Assembly (NCBI GenBank): GCA_021397835.1
Contig: JAJFZO010000191.1
Span: 5,001-69,000, forward strand
Origin: Moringa oleifera
Taxonomy: Eukaryota > Streptophyta > Magnoliopsida > Brassicales > Moringaceae
Direction of reading: 5' to 3'
Length of the DNA: 64,000 bases
Shown: piece by piece, positions 52,890 through 63,478 of the stretch
How the letters are laid out: every line of letters starts with the position of its first letter
How positions within the stretch are numbered: the stretch's first letter is position 1
The notes under the pieces: generated by a model
Seen by the model: the letters and a program-made list of their open reading frames with translations, nothing else
What the model was told of the DNA's origin: nothing
Database searches by the model: none
Position numbers and translations under genes: made by a program

Positions 52890-53725
52890 GATGTACTAAT
52901 AATGTTATGAATTTTGGTAACGTCTCCATATGATTCTAACTCATCAATCAAGTTATGAACGTTACTCATAATTTACTAATCAATGTACGAATTCATAATG
53001 AAGTTACGAATTTTACTAACGAATACATAATCAAGTTACAAACATTACTCATAATTTACTAATCAAGGTAAGAATTCATAATGAAGTTACGAATTTTAAT
53101 ATCGATTTCATATACAAGTATCTCAGATACATAATCAAGTTACGAACATTACTCATAAATTACTAATCAAGGTACGAATTCCTAATAAAGTTACGAACTC
53201 ACAATAAAGTTACGAACTCATAATAAAGTTACGAATTTTACTAACGAATATATAATCAAGTTACGAACGTTACTCATAATTTACTAATCAAGTTACGAAT
53301 TCCTAATATCTCAGATACATAATCAAGTTACGAACATTACTCATAAATTACTAATCAAGTACGAATTCCTAATAAAGTTACGAACTCACAATAAAGTTAC
53401 GAACTCATAATAAAGTTACGAATTTTACTAACGAATACATAATCAAGTTACGAACGTTACTCATAATTTACTAATCAAGTTACGAATTTCTAATAAAGTT
53501 ACGAACTCATAATAAAGTTACGAACTCATAATAAAGTTACGAATTTTACTAACGAATACATAATCAAGTTACGAACGTTACTCATAATTTACTAATCAAG
53601 TTACGAATTCCTAATGAAGTTACGAATTTTAATATCGATTTCATATACAAGTATCTTAGATACATAATCAAGTTACGAACATTACTCACAATTTACTAAT
53701 CAAGTTACGAATTCAATGGACAAAA
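52890..53725 (-). repeat. TCGTAMC array 4 (about 19-20-bp units and higher-order copies between the two convergent genes)
   Basis: The plus strand shows many gttacgaa blocks, so the core TTCGTAAC reads on the minus strand, the sense of the transposase gene. Simple 19-bp steps occur (53173, 53192, 53211, 53230). A longer unit beginning aatcaagttacgaac is repeated near 53033, 53131, 53253, 53323, 53443, 53562 and 53667. The array occupies nearly all of the 1.1 kb between the Ulp1-like stop (52739) and the transposase stop (53846). Confidence 0.92.
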
Positions 53726-53845
53726 ATAAGGTACACTCATCTGCATGTAACAATTGAAACTATATAAAAACCTAACCTAAAATCCGAATCTGTGATGACG
53801 TAGAAGTTAAAAATCATCAATATCATAAAAAATTACTATGATTTA

Positions 53846-56800
53846 TCATAAGTCAATGGTGCAATTATCTTGTGAATTTGATTTGCGAGGCATTTGACAA
53901 GTTTGTGCGTTATGACCAACTCCACCACAGTTACGGCATTTACGACGAAATTGATCAGGGACATTTGACGACTGACAGTGGCTTACTCCATCAAAATATT
54001 GTGAATTCGAGCATGTTAATCGATTGTGCCCATATTGAAAGCATTTAGAGCATTTTTTTTTACCCGCCATCTCCCCACTAGAGGGTATTCTCTGCTTCTT
54101 TGGACGCCCTACTGAATTACCATTATTCGGTGGTAATATCACAACTCTTTTGATTTCCTCGGGTACATTCCAATCAGACTTGTCACCAACTGGATATACC
54201 GGCTCAGCATATGCAGCTACTAGTTAATCCTGTTTGTAGTAGTTAGAGTAAAGAGTTATGAAATCAATATTACGTTCCCTGCAAAAAGTACACAACATAT
54301 GAAGTTAATGAAAAAAATAACATGAATAATGAAATTAACAAAACCATCAGTATCACCTGGAAGCTGCCAGTGCATGTGCACATGGCAAAAGATCAGCTTG
54401 AAACTCTCTACAAGTACAAGTACGGTCGATAAGGTTCACAACTGCCTCTTTACCCTTGTGCCTAACTAAAAATACGTTCCAATCAACATTGGAAGTCGTC
54501 ATTTGTAATGAAACTTTTTGTCTCTCATTCATCAATGAGTGAACCCACTCTGTGAGTTGTGACCTCCAAGCCTTAGCTTTTTTCAATCGATCATAGAACC
54601 AACGTTGCATCATATCTCGAATGAATTCCAATAAAGCCATAACGGGCAACTCACGAGCAAATCGAAGACATGAATTCAAACTTTCGGCAATGTTAGTGGT
54701 CATGAGTTGATAACGTCTCCGGGGGCAATACACACGTGACCATTTTTTTGGATCTTCCTTCATGATATATTCAAAAGCTTTAGGGTGATTAGCCTGTAAC
54801 TCAGTCATTAATTTATTAAATTCAGATTCTCGATATGCCCTAGCCGCACTATAAAATATCTTAGATACATCTTCTCTCTTAAACTTATTCTTTATGTTTT
54901 GAGCCATATGCCAGGAACATAAACAATGACAAGAATTAGGAAAGACCTTTGCGGTGGCCTTTGCAATACTGGCATGACGATCTGATATAATAACCAAGTC
55001 TTCAACCGAACCAATTGCTTCTTTTAGCTGCCCTAAGAACTATTCCCATGCTTCATAGTTCTCCGAGTCACCATAACCGAATGCTATTGGATATATCTGT
55101 TCATTCCCATCTTTACATGCCGCTAAAAACATTACACCGTGGAACCTCCCTTTTAGGTGAGCAGCATCAATAGCAATGATCGGTCTAATTACCGAATGAA
55201 ATCCCCTCAATGATTGTCCAAGAGCCACAAATAAATACTTAAATCGATTAGTTCCATCCTCGATGCATATGTGAGCCCTAGTTCTCGGATTAACAGTTTG
55301 CAACATGTGGCAGTATGAAGGCAGTTGTTGATATGACTCAATTGGATCACCATAAGTAAGAGACAATGCATACTCTTTAGCCTTCCAAGCTTTACTATAT
55401 AAAATATGTATGCCATATAGTTCTTTCATATCTCCCATGATGTCTTTCGGCTTAATGATTCTAGCATTGGTAGACAACCTCTGAGCTACAATTTCTCCAA
55501 TAACAGTAGAACTTGCTTGTCGATGTCGTCGATGCAACTCTTCAACCGTGCAAGTATGCGTCAAATCACACCTTCTAATTTGGAAGAATTGCCCTTGCGC
55601 AACTCTCACAGCACGAACCTTCCATGCGTAATTTCTTTCTCTACAAGCAATCTCAAATACTGATTTGTTAGACCTAGTGACTCTAAATTCAAAGTTCTCA
55701 GTTAATGCATGCATACCCAAAAATCGCTTCAACTCTTTCTTGTTTGGGAAAAACTGACCTCTACCAAGGGTATGAATCGGAGTCACTGATTCCATAGTAG
55801 GAGTCGGAGCAAGACTATATAATTCAGCACCCAACACATTATATCGTCTAACAACACCATTATTTGAATTATTATGTACTTCTGGGCATGCAACTGGGAT
55901 ATAAGGTGGGACAGTACGTAAGTTCTCATTCACCGCTTCATTATCGAGTTCTACCTCTACAGTGAGTTCACATTGATCTTCACTGGTAGGCTGAGTAGGT
56001 TGAGTTCCCATGATTGGGTATTCACACTCAATATCATAGTCCACCTGTTCATCCAAATTTATCTCATCGGTGTGCTGAGTGTCAACAGGAGTATCACTAT
56101 GGATGAATGGTTCGGGGCCATAAACGTCCAATTGCACAGTAGGATTACTTCCCGTACAAGAGTTAAAAGGATTAACTCCTCCTGAAATTTCACCTTCACA
56201 TAAACCATGCCTATTTCCAACAAAATTTCTCTGCACCAAATCAACAATTATACGTGGAACTATACTGTCATCGTACAACATAAACTCAACATCTTCATCA
56301 TTCCTTAACTTAATTTTGACAGTAATTTTTTCAGATCTTACTATGGTATGCAGTACAATATCAATATTAGAGAAATCAGCCTCCACGCAACATTTAACCA
56401 AATCCAACAACTGTACATATTTCAAATCCCTCCGAATAACATACCCCTTAGTTTTGATGGCTCTGCCAATATACTCAAAACTTCCTCTAGACTCGGACCA
56501 CTCACCATTCCAAGTTATAATGATCCGGATTCTGTAATGAAAAAAAAAACATTTTAAATAACAAAAGACGAATATATGATTTCGCATGTTACGATTTCAT
56601 CAATTAAGTTACGATTTCATCAAATAAGTCACGATTGAAAAACATGTTACGAAAACTTGTTACGATTTTATGAATGTTACGAATCTCATAATGATGTTAT
56701 CAAATAAGTCACGATTGAAAAACTTGTTACGATAAACAAAGTAAGATACGATTTTCAAACATGTATGAAACTAAGATTATGACACGATTCTCAACCAATG

Positions 56801-56911
56801 TTATGAAAATACAAAGGAAGAGATCACGATATAAATAGTTACAACTGAAATCTTCACGGTTTTAAGCTACATTACAGTTTAAACGGTATACCTGTCACCT
56901 TCTTTACCCAT
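53846..56911 (-). pseudogene. MURA-type transposase gene of the Mutator-like element
   Basis: Three coding exons on minus: 56911-56892 (MGKEGD), 56531-54357 and 54278-53846. The product would be about 875 aa. In order: an N-terminal domain (FMLYDDSIVPRIIVDLVQ region), a MuDR-type DNA-binding region (GRGQFFPNKKELKRFLGMHA ... RNYAWKVRAVR), and the MULE transposase core. The core has DDE residues in IIAIDAAHLKGRF, VIISDRHASI and TNIAESLNS. Then come a SWIM zinc finger (CTCREFQADLLPCAH) and two CCHC knuckles (CSKCFQYGHNRLTC and CRNCGGVGHNAQTC). Two nonsense codons break it: TAG at 55042-55040, where relatives have Trp (EAWE-W-FL), and TAA at 54226-54224. Apart from these the frame is open, which suggests recent inactivation. 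The transposase would cut and rejoin the ends of the element in the nucleus. Confidence 0.93.
56580..56850 (-). repeat. TCGTAMC array 5 (about 20-bp units, intron 1 of the transposase gene)
   Basis: tacg/cacg cores on the plus strand lie at 56590, 56610, 56630, 56648, 56661, 56678, 56710, 56728 and 56747, followed by weaker ones. Read on minus the units are AATCGTAACTTAATTGATGA-like, the same consensus as array 1. The array fills most of the 360-bp intron 56891-56532 and is sense to the transposase. Confidence 0.88.
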
Positions 56912-57299
56912 TCGAGCACGGTCTGATTATGAAGAAGAATATATTGTCAAAAACACGAGCTTCTTTCTCTGCGCAAGATAACTAGCCTTCGATTTCTTCT
57001 TGGGATCTTGATTTGATAGATCTTGGATACAAAGATTGGAAGAAATAAAACTCAAAGGAAGGGCGAAGAAAGACAGAGCTCGAAGAGAGAGAGTGGCCGA
57101 AAGAGGGAAAGATTTTTTCGCCAAAAAAGAAATGTGTTCAGACAAATCTCATAAATTTTCGAGTTCATTTAATTTTTAAGGGTATCATTATCTTTTGTAA
57201 GGGTATTTTTGACTTTCCAAGACATTTAAGTGCTAAAAAAACCAAACTTAATAAAACATGTTTTTTTTCCAAATGACTGCCAATTTTGGCAATTTCGTC

Positions 57300-57308
57300 T
57301 TTATGTTT
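57300..57308. repeat. Target-site duplication, right copy (9 bp)
   Basis: TTTATGTTT after the right end of the Mutator-like element, identical to 47977-47985. It lies 238 bp upstream of the MLO start codon, so the insertion is next to or inside the MLO promoter. Confidence 0.7.
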
Positions 57309-57415
57309 TGTGTTGTGTCGTCTCTGCCCCTGCTGCTACATGGCCAGAAGTCACAGCAGTATAGACCCAAAAAAAATTCAATTTCAAGACCGCAAGATAC
57401 ATGAAGTGCCACCAG

Positions 57416-57443
57416 CTCTCTCTCTCTCTCTCTCTCTCTCTCT
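57416..57443. repeat. (CT)n microsatellite in the MLO 5' leader
   Basis: Fourteen uninterrupted CT units lie about 100 bp upstream of the MLO start codon. CT runs near the start of transcription or in the 5' UTR are frequent in plant genes. Confidence 0.9.
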
Positions 57444-57545
57444 ATGTATATATATCCTTATTCGGACAGCCTCGTGCGCGTCTCCATTTCAAACAGGTAG
57501 ACAGAAACCCAAGAGAATACAATTGCTGCAGAAGCAAAGCGGGTT

Positions 57546-60500
57546 ATGGCCGAAGGAGGCACAACATTAGAGTATACGCCAACCTGGGTGGTGGCTGTCG
57601 TATGCGGTCTCATCGTTGTCATATCTCTTGCTGTTGAACGCCTGCTTCACTACACCGGCAAGGCATGTCTCCATCTTCTACTTCTACATCCCTTTTTCAT
57701 CATCATAATGCATACACTTGCTTCTTCACTATATTTTTACTCATACCTGCTTCCATATCTTTTTTCTTCCCTTTACTTCAAATCTCTATCGCAAAAAAAA
57801 AAAAAAAAAAGTACTTCCCCATGTTTGTTTAACTGACGCTCTCTCTTCCGTTCACAGTATTTGAAGAAAAAGAACCAGAAGCCCTTGTTTGAGGCCTTAC
57901 AGAAAATCAAAGAAGGTTTTAGATCGTTTTCCTACATCCCTCTGTGTATGTATTTATATATGTGTGTACCTATTTAACATTGAATACTATGATTTTGGTG
58001 GCGGTTGCAGAGTTGATGCTGCTGGGATTCATATCACTGCTTCTGACAGTGTTCCAAGACAGGATCAATAAGATCTGCATATCCGAGGAATTGGCGAGTA
58101 AATTGCTGCCCTGTGACAAAACTGAAGCAACGAGTAGTGCGACCGCTGCCCATTTTCAGACCCTTGTCTCCTTCATTCCTCGTGCGACCGGCCGTCACCT
58201 CCTCTCCGAGGCCTCAAACTCTGCTGAATACTGTGCCAACAAGGTTAATTGAATATACACCCTCCTTGTTCTGTTTGGCTTTTGGCATTTCTTGTCTCAT
58301 TGATTATCTAATATTAAATTATGTTAGAAGAATAATAATTTGGCCAAGTTGTCTCCTTTAAGTTGACGAGGAGCTGCTCATTGGGCCGACCCCTTTTTTC
58401 TTCTCATTTTTCAAAGGAAGACCCTTATTAACTTTCACTTGTTGGTTCAAGGCAAATCAGGTTGGCTCCACTCAAGATTTAACATAATTAAGGATGGTTC
58501 ATAAAGGCCTAACTAGCACATCAATTCTTGTTGTTCTTTGAGATTATAGAACCCTGCTTCAGGCTCACATACTTGGTATGATGTCAAATTCATCTCTAAC
58601 ATGTGACCGAGTATTTAATGCTGGATTAGGATCCCCTGTCAATTACAAGCAGGGATCTCCAACCTTCAGAGCATCTCTTTATTAGCTGATTAATTAATTG
58701 AAGACATCAGTGCCCAGGTTGTCTTAAACTGGTGGACTGAGACATAAATTGTTAGCTTCTGTAGTCACGGTAAGGCGTTTTGGGCGTTATTCAAGTAATG
58801 GATCCAGAAGCACCAACCAGTACCTTCATCCTAGCAATCCACTTCCAGGCATGCTTTTAAATTTGTATTCAACTATGGACTTTCAAGCATGGAAGTTAGG
58901 ACATGTTTTCTCATGTAATCTCGAGAAAGGCCATTGGATATAGTCAGACCAGTGCACTTTTTTCTCTTTGCTTTGTCTGCATTCACTAAACTTGTTCTGT
59001 TCAACTGAGTTTACTTCTATACATAGTTTAAAATTTCTTTGGTTGGATAGCTTTGTTCTATTAGACATTTTAGCTTAACATAGAACCATGGAGTAGACTT
59101 GACTGTGTCTTGCAATTTAAGAACTTTCTGATGCATAGATTTACATATATGAGATGGTATTACCAAGTTCTGCCTATAGAATTATGTGAACTATGAGTCT
59201 TCAATGTTTTTCAAGGTGGCAAGCACGTTTTAGGCATGCAACTCAAGTTTCCTCTTTCCGTGAGGGCACAGAGGCCAACTTGGAAAGTTGATGACTTTCT
59301 TCATTTATTCATTAATTTTCAGGGGAAGGTCCCATTGTTATCCACTACAGCATTACATCATCTTCATATATTTATCTTCGTGCTAGCTGTTGTGCACGTG
59401 ACTTTCTGTGCTCTAACCATCCTTTTCGGCAGCATTAAAGTGAGTTCTCATGTATTAGAATTCTTCTAATTTTCATTGCATCTACAATTCATTTCTTTCT
59501 TTTTCTATTTTTGTTTTTGACATATTGTCTTTATGTAATAGATACGACAATGGAAAAAATGGGAAGATTCTGTTGCAAAAAATCAAAATGATCAAAAAGA
59601 AGGTAAAGTTTATTAAGTGCTAAGTTTTGTGAACTTACTTTGTTGGTTGCATAAGTTGTTATGAGCATATTTATTTGTTCACAAGTTGTAAAATATTTTC
59701 TAAATGGATCACATAACATCCTTAAATGCTTCATTCTTTTAAAAATATTTTCTTTACTGACCAACTGCTGATCCCCATTGCATTTGTATTTCCTGACACT
59801 AGTACTGCATGTGCAGTTTCACAGAAGAAGTTTACACACGTCCAAGAGCATGATTTTATCAGGAATCGTTTTCTCGGTCTTGGAAAGAGTACTGCAGTGC
59901 TAGGCTGGTTGGTATGTCTTCATATTCTTTACAATTTGATCACTGTTCCCTATTTGTAACAAAAACTTCTAACTTTTGTGATTTTTTATTTTCTTTTCTG
60001 GAAATATAAGCACTTTAATATCTGTTCTGCTATTGGGAGGGTGCAATATCCATGAAATTTCCAATCCGATTCTCGATTTCATATTAATAATTTGGAACTT
60101 TTTTCTTTGGAGGAAAATCAAGTGATTTGTTTTTAACTGGCAAATTTCTATTAGTTCAAGGATGTCTCGGATTGCTAATTGCTTGAACATGCACCTGACA
60201 TATTAAATATGATTTATAAGTTGGCTTTCCATACAGTCAAACAACTTTAAAATAAATGAGACTGTCTCATCTTTTGTTCATAACTCTTCTGCTTGGACTA
60301 TTAGCCTAATTTATGTTTTTCTGACCTATATGCCTCTCAGTTCTTGTAAATTTCTAATTAATAGAAATAGAAAAGTAGGCTACCGGCAGCAGTGACAAAA
60401 ACTTGTGCAGAAGAATCAAGTCCATTCTCATTCTATCTTGATATCAGCCTTAATGTACCAACCAATATTTTACATGCAATGGAGTTGAATAATCAGCAGC

Positions 60501-62535
60501 TGTATCTAACATTTATCACTTTTGCTTTTCAGCATTCATTTTTCAAGCAATTCTATGCATCTGTGACCAAATCAGATTATATCACACTGAGGTTAGGCTT
60601 CATTATGGTAAGTTAAGATTCAGTATAACACCTCAACGTTCTCTTTGGTTACTTCACAGTTACTTTTCTTTAATTGTTAAGAAAATTCTTCCTTAGACCC
60701 ACTGCAGGGGTAACCCGAAATTCAATTTTCATAACTACATGATGCGTACCTTTGAAGCTGATTTTAAGAAAGTCGTAGGGATAAGGTAAGTTCCAATTGT
60801 GAAGCCAACTGCGTAGTTTCATTAGCTTCTTGTATGCTGTGTACATTGTTTTATTGTTGCTACTCCCAGTGAGTTATACATTAAAGTATAAACAAAAACA
60901 TCTGAGTGTTGGCATGGAACACCATGTTGTTATGCTTTAAGATGGTAATCAGCTTGGTCATGGTTCCACTTCTTCATGCAACATATTTCTGATTGTTTCT
61001 TCTGATGGATCTTACTAATTATTGGGCTACATCTATTACAGATGGTATCTTTGGCTATTTGTGGTCGTCTTCTTGTTGCTGAATGTTGCTGGTAGGCTAT
61101 CGTTCTTGACTTTTATATCAGAAAATGCACCCGTTCTGCCCTTCTGTTTCCATATCCCATTCTTTTGTGATTTTCTTAGCTGCTCTCTATAGCCTAATAA
61201 AGCACACTAAATTCTATTTTACACATGGCTTTGCAATAAAAATTTTTGGAAAACTCAAAGTGACCTTACAGGTATGATACAGTTTTGGTTATTCTGGTGC
61301 AGGTTGGCATACATATTTCTGGATAGCTTTCATTCCCTGCATTGTAAGCTCTGCAAACATATACAACTGTTCCTTCACTGTGTGCCCCTCTTAAAATGTG
61401 GATGCTGTTAAATATATACATCTCATGAATAGTCTTCATACAATTCTACAGTGTTTTTTTGCACTATGACATTTCAAACAGCAGAAATGGCAATAACAAG
61501 CAGCATTTTCCAAATTAGTTGCATCGTATAGTGGCAACATAGATAGGATGTATAATCTGTCTTGTCAAACAGCAGAAATGGTTGAAAGTAGATATGTTCA
61601 ATAGCACTTGCTAATTTGAGACCCTAAAGACCTTGTCGGAAAAAAAGATTATATTTAGAATCTGATGGTTTTCTTTTTATAGCTTTTACTTGCTCTGGGT
61701 ACTAAGTTGGAGCATATAATCACACAATTGGCTAATGAAGTTGCTGAGAAACATGTGGCCATCGAGGGAGAGTTGGTGGTTCAACCATCAGATGATCACT
61801 TCTGGTTTCAGAGGCCGCGAATTGTTCTTTTGCTGATCCATATCATTCTTTTCCAAAATTCTTTTGAGCTGGCGTTTTTCTTCTGGATATGGGTAACCAT
61901 TATATATTAACATTGCCAAATGTGAAGTGCTATATTTAGACTATGACTTCCAGTTCATTATAGCTGCATCCATCTCGTTACAGGTGCAATATGGATTTGA
62001 CTCCTGCATGATGGGACAAATTCGGTATATTGTCCCAAGACTCGTCATAGGGTAACAAAGAACTGTTCCCAATATCATGATGGAATATATGCATTAGTGG
62101 GCAATGTCTTATGTGTTCCATTTGCATGTTGATTTTCATTCTCAGGGCGTTCATTCAGTTCCTTTGCAGCTACAGTACCTTGCCATTATATGCAATTGTG
62201 ACCCAGGTGACAAGGACAAATAACTAATATTGTGGCTAACTTCCTTTTGTAATTATTGCTGGAGTGTTTGAAACTGACCTTTTTCTGTGGTTTTTCAAAC
62301 AAAGATGGGAAGCTCATTCAAGAGAGCAATATTTGACGAACATATTCAAGAGGGTCTCGTTGGTTGGGCCAGGCAAGCAAAAAAGAACAATGGTCTGAGA
62401 AAGGCTGCTAACGGCTCCAGCAATGTTGGTCAGAAGATGGATTCTCCTTTGGCAGTTCAGTTAGCGAAGGTGCGTGAGGAGGATTCTTTATTGAAAGATG
62501 GCAAAGCAGGTAGGGATATTGGAGATTATGCTTGA
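57546..62535 (+). CDS. MLO: MLO-family seven-transmembrane protein, MLO1-like
   Basis: Fourteen exons: 57546-57662, 57858-57915, 58011-58243, 59323-59439, 59542-59602, 59817-59911, 60533-60607, 60697-60785, 61042-61091, 61303-61343, 61683-61892, 61984-62051, 62146-62206 and 62305-62535. They splice in frame to 501 aa. The N terminus [20 protein letters not shown] is the family start with TM1. TM2 is [16 protein letters not shown], the extracellular loop ends in a Cys (EYCANKGKVPL), and further segments are [53 protein letters not shown] and [18 protein letters not shown]. The [20 protein letters not shown] loop is typical. The tail [16 protein letters not shown] is the calmodulin-binding helix. 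MLO proteins are plasma-membrane, Ca2+-linked proteins acting in mildew susceptibility, root tropism or pollen-tube reception, depending on clade; this one resembles the MLO1 clade. Intron 1 is GC-AG (AAG/gcatgt). The gene appears intact. Confidence 0.96.
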
Positions 62536-63289
62536 AACCTGACCTCCATGAAGATGAAAGGACAGCCTCATTGGTCCTTTGAAAGCCATTTAGTCGATAC
62601 ACAGCAAATCATAATTTGCGACTGATTAGTGTTTTGAGATTAATACGTAGCTATATGAATGTAACTCAGGGAGTTCGTTCTTTTATTAATACATATATTT
62701 GCTCTATATTCGCCTGTCCTGGATATTATCCAATTGTACATTACTTGGGGTCATCCAAGTTGTGCTTTTGAGAGCACAATATTTTTAGAATGTAATAGAG
62801 ACACTAGCACCAGTGCTTGTAAGAAGTAAATTTGATGCCCATGGATGCAGCTAGCTTTACCATACCTGCAATAGGTTGATGTATACCAACTCTCAATTTT
62901 CACTTTTTTCGCAAGTAATACTCCTTTAGGTTGCTCCCAAGAACGTGTCAGAGAACATCAATGAAAAGACACTCCCAATCAACCCAAAGATGATAATGCC
63001 ACAGTGCTTTTGCTAATTGAAACATATTACTTGAGTAAGGCCAGTGGCACAAATATTTAACCATCCACTTCCTATGTGATTCGGCGAGGCAAAATTAATG
63101 CATGGTAAAATTCAAATTTTGACATATTTTCCTGATTTCCTAAAAAAAGTAACTGCTATAAATATATCCGCTCATCTGATTCAGTCAGCCTTTTCATTCT
63201 GCAGCATCATGCCCATTTGAGACCCCAGAAAGGATTTCAGGGATAGGATCCTTTCAGTATTGTGTTACAAAGTAATTTGCAACAAAATT
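62536..63289. other. MLO 3' flank and intergenic
   Basis: This contains the MLO 3' UTR and the convergent 3' end of the next minus-strand gene. No coding pattern or repeat was recognised. Confidence 0.5.
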
Positions 63290-63478
63290 TTACCAGCTAT
63301 TCAACTGTTTCTGGATTTTTGAATTGAGGGAGCATCTACCACCCTTGTCTTTGTAGGAGTTTCTGGAGGCAAGAATATTCTGCTTCCCCCGGGCTGCTGC
63401 TACAGCACGACGTCTCTGCTTGTTCAATCTTTTAACCAGATCAACATCATTTTCATCCACAATCTGATCATCCCTATC
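63290..63478 (-). CDS. C-terminal exon of a minus-strand gene (possibly RIO2 kinase-like)
   Basis: Reading minus, an acceptor (attacag) at 63479 opens an exon that runs in frame to TAA at 63292-63290. It encodes about 62 residues: an acidic start (DRDDQIVDENDVDL), then basic VKRLNKQRRRAVAAARGKQN, then LASRNSYKDKGGR and a KIQKQLNSW C terminus. The basic, Gly/Lys-rich end with SRNSYKDKGGR resembles my recollection of the tail of plant RIO2-type atypical kinases (40S ribosome maturation), but the kinase domain is outside the window and I could not confirm this. Upstream, a possible donor (TTTAAG/gtttgc) at about 63913 marks the next exon, which runs off the window edge. Confidence 0.5.
   Translation of the reverse strand, partial: DRDDQIVDENDVDLVKRLNKQRRRAVAAARGKQNILASRNSYKDKGGRCSLNSKIQKQLNSW

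Larger units (their letters stand above)
47986..57299. mobile_element. 9.3-kb Mutator-like element with convergent transposase and Ulp1-like genes
   Basis: The element is bounded by TTTATGTTT at 47977-47985 and 57300-57308, a 9-bp duplication as expected for Mutator-like insertions. The two ends start alike when read inward (GAGGAAAATT and GACGAAATTG). Both have TTTTTAGCACTT followed by a ...ATACCCTT/TTACCCTT block (48056-48092; minus 57239-57195), so degenerate terminal inverted repeats of about 110 bp are present. Inside, a DUF1985/Ulp1-like gene runs left to right (49018-52739) and a MURA transposase gene runs right to left (56911-53846). MULEs that carry ULP-like genes are known in plants (the KI or Kaonashi group, generally described as having weak or no TIRs). 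Both genes have a few nonsense mutations, so this copy is probably not autonomous now. Confidence 0.82.

Noticed and set aside
48690..53725. Regularly spaced short repeats that superficially look like CRISPR arrays
   Set aside because: Units are contiguous 20-bp or 40-bp minisatellite copies without unique spacers, lie in introns of a plant transposon, and the host is a eukaryote.
55973..56557. Plus-strand ORFs opposite the transposase
   Set aside because: Antisense shadows of the long transposase exon; no motif.
57286..57836. Overlapping plus-strand ORFs around MLO exon 1 and intron 1
   Set aside because: They read the CT-rich leader and intron 1; only the frame from 57546 to 57662 carries the MLO N terminus.
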